Of a stretch of 48,303 nucleotides of DNA, positions 16,181 to 25,625 are shown piece after piece (within the stretch, counting starts at the first letter, position 1; each line of letters starts with the position of its first letter). The notes under the pieces are model-generated. The model was not told where the DNA came from. It was given only the letters and a program-made list of their open reading frames with translations, and did no database searches. A program made the translations under genes and the position numbers. Origin of the DNA: Enterococcus devriesei. GTDB lineage: Bacteria > Bacillota > Bacilli > Lactobacillales > Enterococcaceae. The DNA is taken from NCBI RefSeq assembly GCF_001885905.1, contig NZ_JXKM01000016.1, positions 1 through 48,303 of the forward strand, given 5' to 3'.

Positions 16181-16936
16181 TTAAAGATTAATGTCTAATT
16201 CAACGGGACAATGATCGCTGCCAAAGATTTCTGTATGGATTTTTGCGTCTTGCAACTTGTCTTTCAAATCTTCGGAAACGACAAAATAGTCGATCCGCCA
16301 TCCGGCATTGTTTTTGCGGGCATTGAAGCGGTAGCTCCACCAAGAATAAATGCCTGCTTGATCGGGATAGAAGTGACGGAAGGTATCAATATAGCCATTC
16401 TCTAATAAGATACTGAATTTTTCACGTTCTTGCGGAGTGAAGCCGGCATTTTTCTGATTGGTCTTCCAATTTTTTAAATCGATATTTTCATGGGCGACAT
16501 TCAAATCACCACAGAAGATCACCGGTTTCTTTTCCTTTAGGCCATTGAGATAATTTAGGAAGGCTTCTTCCCAAGTCATCCGATAGTCTAGTCGTTTCAA
16601 TTCATTTTGCGAATTTGGCGTATAACAAGTGATAACAAAATATTCGGGGTATTCCAGCGTGATCAGGCGGCCTTCTTGATCGTGTTCTTCGATGCCTAAA
16701 CCATAGGTCACATTCAGCGGTTCGTGCTTGGTAAAAATGGCCGTACCAGAGTAGCCTTTTTTCTCGGCATAATTCCAATACTCATAATAGCCGGGTAGAT
16801 CCATTTCGATTTGACCAGCTTGCAGTTTAGTTTCTTGTAGACAGAAAAAATCAGCGTCCAACTTATTGAAGTCTTCCATAAAATTCTTTTTCATCACGGC
16901 TCGCAAGCCGTTGACGTTCCAAGAAATTAATTTCAT
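16181..16936 (-). CDS. exoA: Exodeoxyribonuclease III / AP endonuclease
   Basis: A 251-residue ExoIII-family enzyme that cuts at abasic sites during base excision repair. Signatures: SWNVNGLRA at the N-terminus, LQETKL with the metal-binding glutamate, [22 protein letters not shown] and the terminal GSDHCPVEL with catalytic D and H. Length and spacing are typical of Firmicutes ExoA. Functionally it acts after Ung, whose gene lies 3 kb to the left. It is divergent from the next gene. Confidence 0.94.
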   Translation of the reverse strand: MKLISWNVNGLRAVMKKNFMEDFNKLDADFFCLQETKLQAGQIEMDLPGYYEYWNYAEKKGYSGTAIFTKHEPLNVTYGLGIEEHDQEGRLITLEYPEYFVITCYTPNSQNELKRLDYRMTWEEAFLNYLNGLKEKKPVIFCGDLNVAHENIDLKNWKTNQKNAGFTPQEREKFSILLENGYIDTFRHFYPDQAGIYSWWSYRFNARKNNAGWRIDYFVVSEDLKDKLQDAKIHTEIFGSDHCPVELDINL

Positions 16937-17050
16937 TATCCATTCCTCCGTAACATTTGAGATGAGTTAATTGTAACGAAAAAAGGCAATAAAGCAAAGT
17001 TGCCGGTCTAGCATTTCATCAAAAAAAACGATCAAAAAGGAGTCTTAACT

Positions 17051-17962
17051 ATGAAAATCGGAGTTATCGGCATCGGGGGTATCGCCCAAAAAGCCTACTT
17101 ACCAACCTACGCGAAAATGCGTGATCAGGCAGAATTTATTTTTGCTACGCGAAATGAAGCGACGCGCAAAAAAATTGCGGATGAATACAGTTTTGCCAAA
17201 ACAGTTGTTACCATTGACGAGCTTTTAGCGGAAAAAATCACCGCTTGTTTTATTCATGCGGCGACAAAGGTTCATTTTGAGCTGGCAAAAAAATGTTTGG
17301 AGGCCGGTGTAGCAGTTTTCATGGATAAACCAGTTAGTGAAAATTATCAAGAAGTTCAAGCATTGGATGACTTAGCTAAAGAAAAAGAACTGTTATTCAT
17401 GGTAGGTTTTAATCGCCGGTTTGCACCAATGGTCGAGCAGTTGAAACAGTTGCCAGAAAAACGAGTAATCCAGTTGCAAAAAAATGAGCCGAGTCATGGG
17501 ATGGATTCGCAATATGGAATCTATGATTTATTTATTCATTTAGTGGATACAGCGGTGTACTTACTGGATGATGAGATCATGAGTGTTCATTCTAAGCTTC
17601 GTGAAGAAAAAGGGCAGATGGTCTATGCGCAAATGCAGCTTTCCACGGCCACAACTGAATGTATTTTGTCGATGGATCTGATGAGCGGCGGTAAGCTGGA
17701 ACGCTATCAAGTCAGCTCGCCGGAACAAACGATGGTTTTGGAGCAGCTAACTGATCTAAAGATCAAACGGGGACAAATAGAAGAAGTACACCGCTTTGGC
17801 GATTGGACCACAACTTTAGAAAAACGCGGCTTCCAACAACTAGTCCAAACATTTATTGCGACTTTGCAGGGGAAGGCTGTCGATTTGCGTCAAGAAAATG
17901 TTTTGCTTAGTCATGAATTATGTGCCCAAATGTTGCGTCAGCATATTCGCCACCAACTATAA
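17051..17962 (+). CDS. Gfo/Idh/MocA family oxidoreductase
   Basis: A 303-residue NAD(P)-dependent oxidoreductase. The Rossmann motif GVIGIGGIAQKAYLP is at the N-terminus, followed by ATKVHFELAKKCLEAGVAV and FMDKPVSE, the family's conserved KP motif. The C-terminal alpha/beta domain contains DLFIHLVDTAVYLL. Family members oxidise sugars, inositols or related polyols; the substrate is not evident here. AAAGGAG lies 9 bases before the ATG. It stands alone between exoA (divergent) and murB. Confidence 0.87.
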   Translation: MKIGVIGIGGIAQKAYLPTYAKMRDQAEFIFATRNEATRKKIADEYSFAKTVVTIDELLAEKITACFIHAATKVHFELAKKCLEAGVAVFMDKPVSENYQEVQALDDLAKEKELLFMVGFNRRFAPMVEQLKQLPEKRVIQLQKNEPSHGMDSQYGIYDLFIHLVDTAVYLLDDEIMSVHSKLREEKGQMVYAQMQLSTATTECILSMDLMSGGKLERYQVSSPEQTMVLEQLTDLKIKRGQIEEVHRFGDWTTTLEKRGFQQLVQTFIATLQGKAVDLRQENVLLSHELCAQMLRQHIRHQL

Positions 17963-17965
17963 GGG

Positions 17966-17985
17966 GTGGTAAGATTTTTTACCAC
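17966..17985 (+). other. Hairpin between the oxidoreductase and murB
   Basis: GTGGTAA-GATTTT-TTACCAC is a perfect 7-bp stem without a T run after it. TGCTAAAAT (17987-17995), an extended -10-like element, follows. It may be a weak terminator or a murB promoter operator. Confidence 0.4.
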
Positions 17986-18047
17986 GTGCTAAAATAGCAA
18001 AGATGTTTGAAAAATTTATCCGTATCGAAGGAGAAGGGCTTATCAAA

Positions 18048-18953
18048 GTGAAAACAATGGAATTAACGAAGGCTTTACCTAATTTGAAAATCCTTTTGGA
18101 TGAACCTTTAATGAATTATACCTTTACAAAAACCGGCGGTCCCGTGGACGCTCTAGCATTTCCCAAAGACAATGATGATGTAAAGGCATTAGTGGATTAT
18201 TGTCGTGAACAGGCTATTCCGTGGATTGTGTTAGGCAATGCCAGCAATTTGATCGTCAGAGATGGCGGTATTCGTGGTGTAGTGATCATGCTAACAGAAA
18301 TGACCACGATTCGGGTCGAAGAGAATGTAATTACGGCGCAAGCCGGAGCGAAATTAATCGATACCACTTATGTGGCGTTGGATCATTCCTTGACCGGCTT
18401 CGAATTTGCCTGTGGGATTCCTGGAAGTATCGGCGGTGCGGTCTTTATGAACGCCGGCGCGTATGACGGACAACTGCAAGATGTTTTTGAGTCAGCGGAT
18501 ATTTTATTAGCCGATGGCACCATCGAAACATGGAGCAACAGTGATATGCATTTTGCTTATCGTCACTCAACGGTCCAAGAACAACCAGCTATCGTTTTAA
18601 CCGCTCGTTTTAAATTAATGGCTGGCGACACGGTTCAAATCGAAAAACGGATGAAAGAGCTGACTGAATTGCGTCAGTTGAAGCAGCCCTTGGAATATCC
18701 ATCATGCGGCAGTGTCTTCAAACGGCCAGTGGGTCATTTCACTGGAAAATTAATTCAAGATGCGGACTTGCAAGGCTTAGTTTGGGGCGGCGCGCAAATT
18801 TCTGAGAAACACGCGGGCTTCATTGTCAATATCAACAATGCGACAGCGACCGATTATATTGAATTAATTGCTCATATCCAAAAAACGATCAAAGAAAAAT
18901 TTGATGTAACTTTAGAAACCGAAGTCCGGATCATTGGCGAAGAGCCTAAATAA
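18048..18953 (+). CDS. murB: UDP-N-acetylenolpyruvoylglucosamine reductase
   Basis: MurB reduces the enolpyruvyl group of UDP-GlcNAc-enolpyruvate to give UDP-MurNAc for peptidoglycan. FAD-binding motifs are GNASNLIVRDGGIRG and CGIPGSIGGAVFMNAGAYDG. YRHSTVQ and PSCGSVFKRP (catalytic serine region) and the C-terminal glutamate area (ETEVRI) follow. The best start is the GTG at 18048 behind GGAGAAGGG, giving 301 aa. The in-frame ATG at 18057 is an alternative, and the far ATG at 18003 has no ribosome site. Confidence 0.94.
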   Translation: MKTMELTKALPNLKILLDEPLMNYTFTKTGGPVDALAFPKDNDDVKALVDYCREQAIPWIVLGNASNLIVRDGGIRGVVIMLTEMTTIRVEENVITAQAGAKLIDTTYVALDHSLTGFEFACGIPGSIGGAVFMNAGAYDGQLQDVFESADILLADGTIETWSNSDMHFAYRHSTVQEQPAIVLTARFKLMAGDTVQIEKRMKELTELRQLKQPLEYPSCGSVFKRPVGHFTGKLIQDADLQGLVWGGAQISEKHAGFIVNINNATATDYIELIAHIQKTIKEKFDVTLETEVRIIGEEPK

Positions 18954-19000
18954 AAAATGCTTGCTAGAAAGCTGAAACAACTTCTAGCAAGCATTTTTTT
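18954..19000. terminator. Strong bidirectional terminator
   Basis: AAAATGCTTGCTAGAA (18954-18969) pairs perfectly with 18982-18997, 16 bp, with a 12-nt loop. T runs on both strands serve murB and panT. Confidence 0.92.
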
Positions 19001-19622
19001 ATTTTTTCATTAAACGTAATAATACGGCACAGACTCCCATCGTTGCGATGCCGGCGACGATGGCTTCAACCAAGCCGCTGCCGAAAATAATGCCTAAGAT
19101 GACACCGTAGACGGCGTTGGCAGTTACTTGTAATACGTCGGCATAGCTGTCTTTAAAGAAAAAGAAAATCAAGTTCATGACTAAGATCGTGTTTGTCATA
19201 GACCCCGCTAAGCCAGCGATGAATAGACTAACGGGTCGGGCCTTTTCTTTCATGAAATGATGCAATCCTTTATAAACAAAGTAAGGAATGACTCCAATCA
19301 AAATTCGAGGAATAATAGCGACGATAACAGCCCGCCAGTCGCCGTGATTCGTCAATGGATTGGCGATAAAAGGCGAAAAGACAAAGGACATCGGTGTGAT
19401 TACAACCGTGGCACGAGCCAAGCTGATTACGCCGAAGACGGCACCTAGTCCAGCGCCAATCCGTGGACCTAAAATAATCGAGGCGATGATCACCGGAATG
19501 TGCATGGTGGTAGCGTTGATTGGCCCGATGGGAATAAAACCTAAAGGGGTCACCGCTAAAATAATCATGATGGCTAAAAACATGGCAGTCAAAGTAAAGC
19601 TTTTAACATTTTGGTCTTTCAT
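18999..19622 (-). CDS. panT: ECF transporter S component, probably for pantothenate
   Basis: A 207-residue, very hydrophobic protein with about six membrane segments and the S-component pattern FTLTAMFLAIMIILAVTPLGFIPIGPINATTMHIPV. It captures a vitamin and docks on the shared EcfA-EcfA'-EcfT energising module, which is not in this window. Assignment to pantothenate rests on its place directly after coaC and coaB (3-bp gap), the next enzymes in coenzyme A synthesis, and on similarity to PanT of lactobacilli as I remember it. Confidence 0.8.
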   Translation of the reverse strand: MKDQNVKSFTLTAMFLAIMIILAVTPLGFIPIGPINATTMHIPVIIASIILGPRIGAGLGAVFGVISLARATVVITPMSFVFSPFIANPLTNHGDWRAVIVAIIPRILIGVIPYFVYKGLHHFMKEKARPVSLFIAGLAGSMTNTILVMNLIFFFFKDSYADVLQVTANAVYGVILGIIFGSGLVEAIVAGIATMGVCAVLLRLMKK

Positions 19623-19625
19623 TAG

Positions 19626-20168
19626 TTACTCCTTTAATGTCGTATTTACAGCATGAATAATATCTGAAACGTTCGCTAACGCACCGCGGCCGTAATCTCC
19701 GCAAGCCAGCAGGGCTTCTCGCGGTTCGATTTCTTGGTAACCAACTTCTTTCAAGGTCGTTAAGTTGCGTTGGACGATCGGGTTTTGATACATATACGTA
19801 TTCATTGCCGGCGCGATGATTTTGGGTGTTTCAGGCAACAGGGCTAAAGCAACGGTCGACAATAGATCATCAGCGATACCATTAGCCAGTTTTCCAACGG
19901 TGTTGGCAGAAGCCGGAGCAACTAAAAACAAATCGGCCGTTTTGGCTAAAGCGATATGGTTGATCAAGGCCGCATCTGGTTCTTCCATCACATCAAGATG
20001 AACCCGCCGATGGGAGAGGGATTGAATCGTTAAAGGAGTAATAAATTCAGTACTGCTTTTGGTCATGATCACATCTACTTTATACCCCATTTTAGTTAAC
20101 TGGTTAGTGATGTCAGCTGCTTTATAAGCAGAGATACTACCGCTGACGCCTAATAAAATAGTTTTCAT
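19626..20168 (-). CDS. coaC: Phosphopantothenoylcysteine decarboxylase
   Basis: A 180-residue flavoprotein that decarboxylates 4'-phosphopantothenoyl-cysteine in CoA synthesis. Family motifs are GSISAYKAADI at the N-terminus, PASANTVGKLANGIADDLL, PAMNTYMYQNP (the PXMNXXMW-type motif, here ending in Y) and ALLACGDYGRGALA with the catalytic cysteine. In most bacteria it is fused to CoaB; here it is separate, as in streptococci and enterococci. Its start overlaps the coaB stop by four bases, and panT follows. Confidence 0.93.
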   Translation of the reverse strand: MKTILLGVSGSISAYKAADITNQLTKMGYKVDVIMTKSSTEFITPLTIQSLSHRRVHLDVMEEPDAALINHIALAKTADLFLVAPASANTVGKLANGIADDLLSTVALALLPETPKIIAPAMNTYMYQNPIVQRNLTTLKEVGYQEIEPREALLACGDYGRGALANVSDIIHAVNTTLKE

Positions 20169-20890
20169 TTCTTTTCCTCCAACTCCAAGACTTCTTTTTT
20201 GATTAATTCAGCGATCTCCGTTTTGGTATGGGCCTCTTTGACTTTTTGCTGCTGGTTGATTAGATAACCGTGATGTTTTTCACCGTAAATTTCTGTTAAG
20301 TCATTGGCTAAAATAAAATCAGCATGATTTTTTTCGAGACTTTTTTTCGCTACATTCAATAATTCGATCATCGGTACATCTACCAACAACTTAAAGCCAA
20401 CTAAGATCGTGTCCGGCTGTAATTGTTTGATCAATGAAATGATTTTAGGATTCTTCTTCAAAACGATCACTAAATGATCAGTGTCAGAAGAAATTTTTTT
20501 CTCAGTCCGCTGCGCTTCAAGCTTGGCCAGTTCTGCTGGCAAATCGCTTGGCTGCTTGGCGAAGGCTGTTTCTAAATCTTCCAGCGTGACGGAGCTTTCT
20601 GGTGTAAAATCACTGACTGCCATACTATGGATAACTGCGTCATAATTATTTTCGGACATTAACGCTTTTAACATTCGTTCTAAATCTGCGGTTGTTTCAA
20701 TATAGTGAGGATGGATGTTCTCATCTTCGACTTTGACCGCCTGCCGGGTTGTGATCAGATCGATCGTTGCACCGTCAGCAGCGAAGGTTTTGGCGATTGC
20801 TTTACCTAGTTTGCCGCTGGAATGATTCGTGATGGCTCGTACATCGTCGATTTTTTCAGATGTTCCCCCGGAAGTAATGAGAATTCTCAT
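20165..20890 (-). CDS. coaB: Phosphopantothenate--cysteine ligase
   Basis: A 241-residue stand-alone CoaB, which joins phosphopantothenate and cysteine at the cost of a nucleotide triphosphate. SGGTSEKIDDVRAITNHSSG is the nucleotide-binding N-terminal motif. IHSMAVSDFTPES, LVGFKLL and FILANDL follow in family order. It is first in the coaB-coaC-panT unit. The 89-bp gap to the upstream quinone reductase may hold the promoter. Confidence 0.93.
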   Translation of the reverse strand: MRILITSGGTSEKIDDVRAITNHSSGKLGKAIAKTFAADGATIDLITTRQAVKVEDENIHPHYIETTADLERMLKALMSENNYDAVIHSMAVSDFTPESSVTLEDLETAFAKQPSDLPAELAKLEAQRTEKKISSDTDHLVIVLKKNPKIISLIKQLQPDTILVGFKLLVDVPMIELLNVAKKSLEKNHADFILANDLTEIYGEKHHGYLINQQQKVKEAHTKTEIAELIKKEVLELEEKK

Positions 20891-20979
20891 ACTTGATTTC
20901 CTCCTAGTTTATATAGTTCCTAATAAAGAATTCACTTCTTTTAAACATATAACTCGTCTAACTTTTCAATCAACGCTGA

Positions 20980-21966
20980 CTAAACTTCTAAATCAACAAT
21001 GGTTCGACCGACATGTTTGCCAGCTAATAAGGCATCCGCGATAGCGGGAACTTGTTCTAACGTGATTTCTTGAACGGCTATGCCTGCTGGTAAAGTCCAT
21101 TCATCAGCCATTTTTTGCCAAAGCTTTTGTCGTTGGCTCATGGAAGCTTCCACTGAGTCGATGCCTAATAAATTAACACCTCGCAAAATAAAAGGCAAGA
21201 CCGTTGTCGTTAACTTGATTCCACCGGCATTTCCACATAAAGCTAAGCTGCCACCATAATTAACGAAAGGTAAAACTTTGGCTAATGTGTCACCCCCGAC
21301 CGTATCTACGACAAAATCAGTGAGCTGTTTATTTAACGGACGATTTTTTTCTGGAAATAATTCGGCTGGCGAGACAATAGAGGTCGCCCCCAATTTGGTC
21401 AAATAATCTTTTTGATCTTCTTTGCGACTTAAAGCGATGATTTCTTTGCAGCCGATTTGTTTTAGAAAGTGAATGGCAAAGCTGCCAACACCACCGGTTG
21501 CCCCAGTGACAAGGACACGACTATCCGCAGTCAATCCATGCTTCTGCAAAGCATCCACGGCAAGAGCAGCGGTGAAGCCGGCGGTTCCAAAGGTCATTAC
21601 TTGTTTTTCATCCAGACCTGCAGGGATTTTCACACACCAGGCAGCTGGCACGACTTGCAGCTGACTTAAACCGCCATCTTGTTTCGCACCTAAGCCATAG
21701 CCGGTAACTAAAACGGAATCACCTGGTTGAAGATTGGGGTCATTTGAAGTCAAAATTTTCCCGGCAAGATCGATCCCCGGTGTCATCGGATAATCACGGA
21801 GCACGCCTGTATTGGCTTTTGTTGCTAGGGCATCCTTATAATTGATGCCAGAATAGCGAACAGCAATTAAAACTTCGCCTTCATCAATTTCAGGTTTCGC
21901 AAAGGTTTCTATTTCAGTGTGAACGGTCTCATCATTTAACACTCGTAAACGGCGGTATTCAGCCAT
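20980..21966 (-). CDS. YhdH/YhfP-type quinone oxidoreductase (MDR family)
   Basis: A 328-residue zinc-free medium-chain dehydrogenase/reductase. It shows YSGINYKDALATK, PGIDLAGKI, DSVLVTGYGLGAKQDGGLSQ and the NADPH-binding VTGATGGVGSFAIHFLKQIG. This pattern fits the YhdH/YhfP acrylyl-CoA reductase-like group. The physiological substrate is likely a quinone or an alpha,beta-unsaturated carbonyl. The ATG at 21966 follows AGGAGGG; an upstream in-frame ATG lacks a ribosome site. Confidence 0.87.
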   Translation of the reverse strand: MAEYRRLRVLNDETVHTEIETFAKPEIDEGEVLIAVRYSGINYKDALATKANTGVLRDYPMTPGIDLAGKILTSNDPNLQPGDSVLVTGYGLGAKQDGGLSQLQVVPAAWCVKIPAGLDEKQVMTFGTAGFTAALAVDALQKHGLTADSRVLVTGATGGVGSFAIHFLKQIGCKEIIALSRKEDQKDYLTKLGATSIVSPAELFPEKNRPLNKQLTDFVVDTVGGDTLAKVLPFVNYGGSLALCGNAGGIKLTTTVLPFILRGVNLLGIDSVEASMSQRQKLWQKMADEWTLPAGIAVQEITLEQVPAIADALLAGKHVGRTIVDLEV

Positions 21967-22208
21967 ACTATCCCTCCTAAAATTAAAAAACAATTCAATC
22001 AGTCATCATAAAATGTGGGGAATTCAAAAGTTAGGAATCCTCAACTATTAATAGTACTACGTTTTTCAAGGTCGAATTATCGCTAATGATTTAAAAAAAC
22101 AGCAGACAATTCGGTTACTATATATCTTAGCGGAAATGAAAGAAAAAGCAAACTTCTTTTCTTCCTAATTTTCCATGAAAAGCGCAAAAGAAAAATCTTT
22201 CAAAATGC
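21967..22208. other. Non-coding spacer before the polyamine operon
   Basis: AT-rich sequence with no supported gene. It must hold the promoter of the leftward quinone reductase, but I could not pick a convincing one. The rightward promoter and inverted repeat that follow are listed separately. Confidence 0.6.
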
Positions 22209-22236
22209 TTGATTTTTAGATAAAACTTCGTATACT
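22209..22236 (+). promoter_or_regulatory. Promoter of the pot operon
   Basis: TTGATT (22209-22214), 16-bp spacer, TATACT (22231-22236), about 75 bp upstream of the regulator gene. Confidence 0.6.
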
Positions 22237-22255
22237 AGAAAAGGTGCTATTAAAC

Positions 22256-22282
22256 AATAAGTTTACTAATAGAAAACTTATT
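22256..22282. promoter_or_regulatory. Inverted repeat, candidate operator of the pot regulator
   Basis: AATAAGTTT (22256-22264) and AAACTTATT (22274-22282) are perfect 9-bp arms separated by 9 bp. They lie between the transcription start and the first gene, where an autoregulator would block elongation. A leader hairpin is the alternative. Confidence 0.5.
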
Positions 22283-22309
22283 TTATAAAAACAATCAGAG
22301 GTGACGGCC

Positions 22310-22852
22310 ATGGAGATCGGCGAGAAGCTGCGTAATTTACGAATTCAAAAAAATTTAACACAAGAAGAGTTAGGCGAACGAACAGATCTATCCAAGGGAT
22401 ACATCTCTCAATTAGAACGTGACCTAAGCTCTCCTTCAATGGAGACTTTTTTTGATATTTTAGAAGTTTTAGGCATCACTCCTGCAGAATTTTTCAAGCA
22501 AAAAACGGGTGAACGAAAAATCGTTTATAAAGATGAGGACACAACTTTTTACAGTGATGAAGAACACGGCTATCATATTAAGTGGTTGATTCCTGAATCT
22601 AATGAAAAAGAGATGGAGCCGATTTTATTAACCTTAGATAAAAAAGGCCAGTATAAACAATTTACTCCATCACTCTCTGAAACGTTTATTTATGTCTTGG
22701 AAGGAAAAGTCGCTTTGCAATTTGGCGAAACTTTGTATCAAGCAGAAAAAGGGGAAAGTATTTATTATGAGGCCAGCAAACCCCACCGGCTGCAAAACCA
22801 AGCGGCGGGGATCAGTAAAGTGTTGATCGTCGCAACAGAATCCTATTTATAG
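22310..22852 (+). CDS. XRE-cupin regulator of polyamine transport
   Basis: A 180-residue regulator with an N-terminal helix-turn-helix of the Xre type ([30 protein letters not shown], about 8-37) and a C-terminal cupin_2 domain ([17 protein letters not shown], then [10 protein letters not shown]). This architecture is that of PuuR-like regulators, where the cupin is thought to sense a small ligand such as a polyamine. It heads the potABCD operon with a 17-bp gap to potA, as in related lactic acid bacteria. The ATG at 22310 follows AGAGGTGA; a GTG at 22301 overlaps that site. Confidence 0.88.
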   Translation: MEIGEKLRNLRIQKNLTQEELGERTDLSKGYISQLERDLSSPSMETFFDILEVLGITPAEFFKQKTGERKIVYKDEDTTFYSDEEHGYHIKWLIPESNEKEMEPILLTLDKKGQYKQFTPSLSETFIYVLEGKVALQFGETLYQAEKGESIYYEASKPHRLQNQAAGISKVLIVATESYL

Positions 22853-22869
22853 AAGAAGGACGTGAAGTC

Positions 22870-23958
22870 ATGGCAAACACAATTATTTCTTTTAAAGATG
22901 TCGTCAAACAATACGACGAAGATGATCCGGTATTGAAAAAAATAAATTTTGATATTGAGGAAGGGCGTTTTTATACGTTATTAGGACCTTCAGGCTGTGG
23001 GAAAACAACGATTTTAAGAATCATTGCCGGTTTCACAGATGTTAGTGAGGGCGATATTTTTTTTGAGGGGAAACGGATGAATGATATCCCTGCGAATAAA
23101 CGCCAAGTCAATACCGTCTTTCAAGACTATGCCTTGTTTCCTCATATGAATGTTTTTGATAATGTCGCTTTCGGATTGAAAATCAAAAAAATGTCTAAAA
23201 AGGATATCGAGAAAAAAGTTTTAGAAGCCTTGAAGCTAGTTCAATTACCTGGCTATGAAAATCGCGAGATCACCGAAATGTCTGGTGGTCAGCGGCAACG
23301 GGTGGCAATTGCCCGTGCCATTGTCAATGAACCAAAAATTTTATTATTAGATGAACCCTTGTCTGCGTTAGATTTAAAACTACGGACAGATATGCAATAT
23401 GAATTACGAGCACTTCAAAAACGTTTGGGGATTACGTTTATTTTCGTGACCCACGACCAAGAAGAAGCTTTAGCGATGAGTGATGAAATCTTTGTAATGA
23501 ATAAAGGTAAGATCGTGCAAAGTGGGACACCCGTCGATATTTATGATGAACCGATCAATCATTTTGTGGCGGATTTTGTTGGCGAAAGTAATATCGTTGC
23601 CGGTGAGATGGTTGAAGATAATCTAGTGAAGTTTGTCGGTAAGACGTTTGAATGTGTCGATGGCGGGATGCGTCCCAATGAACCGGTCGAAGTGGTTTTA
23701 CGTCCGGAAGATTTAAGCTTAACGACACCTGAACACGGCAAACTAGTTGTGACTGTTGATACGCAATTGTTCCGTGGCGTGCATTATGAAATGAACTGTA
23801 TTGATGCGGATGGCAACGAGTGGATGGTGCATTCGACTAAAAAAGCCAAAAAAGGCAGCAAGGTCGGCTTGTACTTTGAACCAGAAGATATCCACGTCAT
23901 GCGTTTCAATGAAAGTGAAGAAGATTTCGAAGCGCGTTTAGACAGCTATGAGGATTAG
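22870..23958 (+). CDS. potA: Spermidine/putrescine ABC transporter ATP-binding protein
   Basis: A 362-residue ATPase that powers polyamine import. Walker [11 protein letters not shown]-loop [10 protein letters not shown], signature [13 protein letters not shown], Walker [12 protein letters not shown] and H-loop VTHDQEEAL are intact. The C-terminal third is a TOBE/OB regulatory domain with [10 protein letters not shown], usual for the CUT1/spermidine group. It is followed after 15 bp by potB. Confidence 0.95.
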   Translation: MANTIISFKDVVKQYDEDDPVLKKINFDIEEGRFYTLLGPSGCGKTTILRIIAGFTDVSEGDIFFEGKRMNDIPANKRQVNTVFQDYALFPHMNVFDNVAFGLKIKKMSKKDIEKKVLEALKLVQLPGYENREITEMSGGQRQRVAIARAIVNEPKILLLDEPLSALDLKLRTDMQYELRALQKRLGITFIFVTHDQEEALAMSDEIFVMNKGKIVQSGTPVDIYDEPINHFVADFVGESNIVAGEMVEDNLVKFVGKTFECVDGGMRPNEPVEVVLRPEDLSLTTPEHGKLVVTVDTQLFRGVHYEMNCIDADGNEWMVHSTKKAKKGSKVGLYFEPEDIHVMRFNESEEDFEARLDSYED

Positions 23959-23973
23959 AAAGGGGAGTATTTA

Positions 23974-24783
23974 ATGAAAAATATGCGTCGTTTTTACTCT
24001 ATCCCTTATTTTTTCTGGCTGCTATTTTTTGTTATCGCGCCGGTGATTTTGATTGTTTATCAATCTTTCTTTGATATGAATGGTCATTTTACTCTAGCCA
24101 ATTACCATACGTATCTAACTTCTAAAACCTATTTGATGATGACGGTCAATTCGGTACTGTTTGCTTTCTTGATTACCTTGATGACACTTTTGATTAGTTA
24201 TCCCACGGCTTATTTTTTAGCAAAATTAAAGCATCGGCAATTATTATTGCTATTAGTCGTTTTACCAACGTGGATCAATTTACTATTGAAAGCCTATGCC
24301 TTTATCGGAATCTTTAGTGCCAATGGATCAGTCAATGATTTTTTAAGCTTCATTGGGATCGGACAAAAGCAGCTTTTGTTCACCGACTTTAGTTTTATGT
24401 TTGTCGCGGCTTACATCGAGCTGCCGTTTATGATCATGCCGATTTTTAACGCATTAGAAGAAATCAATCCTTCGTTGATTAGCGCCAGTCGTGATCTTGG
24501 AGCGAATAATGTTGATACGTTTCGTCGCGTGATCTTTCCGCTGTCATTGAACGGAGTAAAAAGTGGCGTACAGGCTGTCTTCATCCCGTCGCTTTCTTTA
24601 TTCATGTTGACTCGTTTAATCGGTGGGAATCGAGTGATTACATTAGGGACAGCGATTGAGGAGCATTTCTTAGTGACTCAAGACTGGGGAATGGGTTCAA
24701 CGATTGGTGTGATCTTGATTGTCGCGATGTTCATCGTGATGATGCTGACAGGTGAGAAAAGAAAAGGAGGCCGGGTAAAATGA
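23974..24783 (+). CDS. potB: Spermidine/putrescine ABC transporter permease PotB
   Basis: A 269-residue permease with about six membrane helices. The cytoplasmic EAA loop that docks on PotA is seen as ALEEINPSLISASRDLGANNVDTFRRVIFPLS. It pairs with PotC to form the channel. The stop overlaps the potC start (ATGA), showing tight coupling. Confidence 0.94.
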   Translation: MKNMRRFYSIPYFFWLLFFVIAPVILIVYQSFFDMNGHFTLANYHTYLTSKTYLMMTVNSVLFAFLITLMTLLISYPTAYFLAKLKHRQLLLLLVVLPTWINLLLKAYAFIGIFSANGSVNDFLSFIGIGQKQLLFTDFSFMFVAAYIELPFMIMPIFNALEEINPSLISASRDLGANNVDTFRRVIFPLSLNGVKSGVQAVFIPSLSLFMLTRLIGGNRVITLGTAIEEHFLVTQDWGMGSTIGVILIVAMFIVMMLTGEKRKGGRVK

Positions 24784-25625
24784 GAAGAAGCAAGTTTTCT
24801 TGGTCAACTATTTATTTGATTTTTGTGTTTGTCTTATTGTATATTCCGATTTTCTATTTGATTTTTTATTCCTTTAATCAAGGTGGAAATATGAGTTCCT
24901 TCACCGGCTTCACCTGGGAACACTATCAGAATTTGTTTTCAGATCGTCGTTTAATTAGTATCGTCGTGCAAACATTTGTCTTAGCTTTTTTATCAGCTTT
25001 ACTAGCGACTGTGATTGGAACTTTTGGCGCGATGGGGATTTATTATACGAGAAAACGCAATTCACGGAATGTGTTATTAGGATTAAATAATATTTTAATG
25101 GTGTCGCCAGACGTTATTATCGGTGCCAGCTTTTTGATTTTGTTCACCATGCTAGGAAGCGTCTTGAAAAACTTCCAGCTGGGCTTTGTCAGTGTCTTGC
25201 TGTCCCATGTCGCCTTTAGTATTCCGATCGTCGTGTTGATGGTCTTACCGAAGCTAAAGGAAATGAATGATTCAATGATCGATGCGGCACGAGATTTAGG
25301 GGCTAATAATTTTCAAGTGTTAAGCAATATCATCTTGCCCTTTTTAACACCGGGAATCATTGCAGGTTATTTCATGGCCTTTACTTATTCACTTGATGAT
25401 TTTGCTGTGACCTTCTTTGTGACCGGGAATGGCTTCACAACACTATCCGTGGAAATCTATTCGCGGGCACGACAAGGAATCAGCTTAGAAATCAACGCCT
25501 TATCGACCCTTGTGTTTATTTTCTCTTTATTATTAGTCGTGGGCTATTACTTTATCAGTCGCGATACGTCGAAAAAGGCACGAAAACGAAAACGAGAATT
25601 TGAGGAGGTGGCGGTACTTAAATGA
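24780..25625 (+). CDS. potC: Spermidine/putrescine ABC transporter permease PotC
   Basis: A 281-residue permease with about six helices. Its EAA loop reads KLKEMNDSMIDAARDLGANNFQVLSNIILPFL. The C-terminus is strongly basic (KKARKRKREFEE), as expected for a cytoplasmic tail. It overlaps potB upstream and potD downstream by four bases each. Confidence 0.94.
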   Translation: MRRSKFSWSTIYLIFVFVLLYIPIFYLIFYSFNQGGNMSSFTGFTWEHYQNLFSDRRLISIVVQTFVLAFLSALLATVIGTFGAMGIYYTRKRNSRNVLLGLNNILMVSPDVIIGASFLILFTMLGSVLKNFQLGFVSVLLSHVAFSIPIVVLMVLPKLKEMNDSMIDAARDLGANNFQVLSNIILPFLTPGIIAGYFMAFTYSLDDFAVTFFVTGNGFTTLSVEIYSRARQGISLEINALSTLVFIFSLLLVVGYYFISRDTSKKARKRKREFEEVAVLK

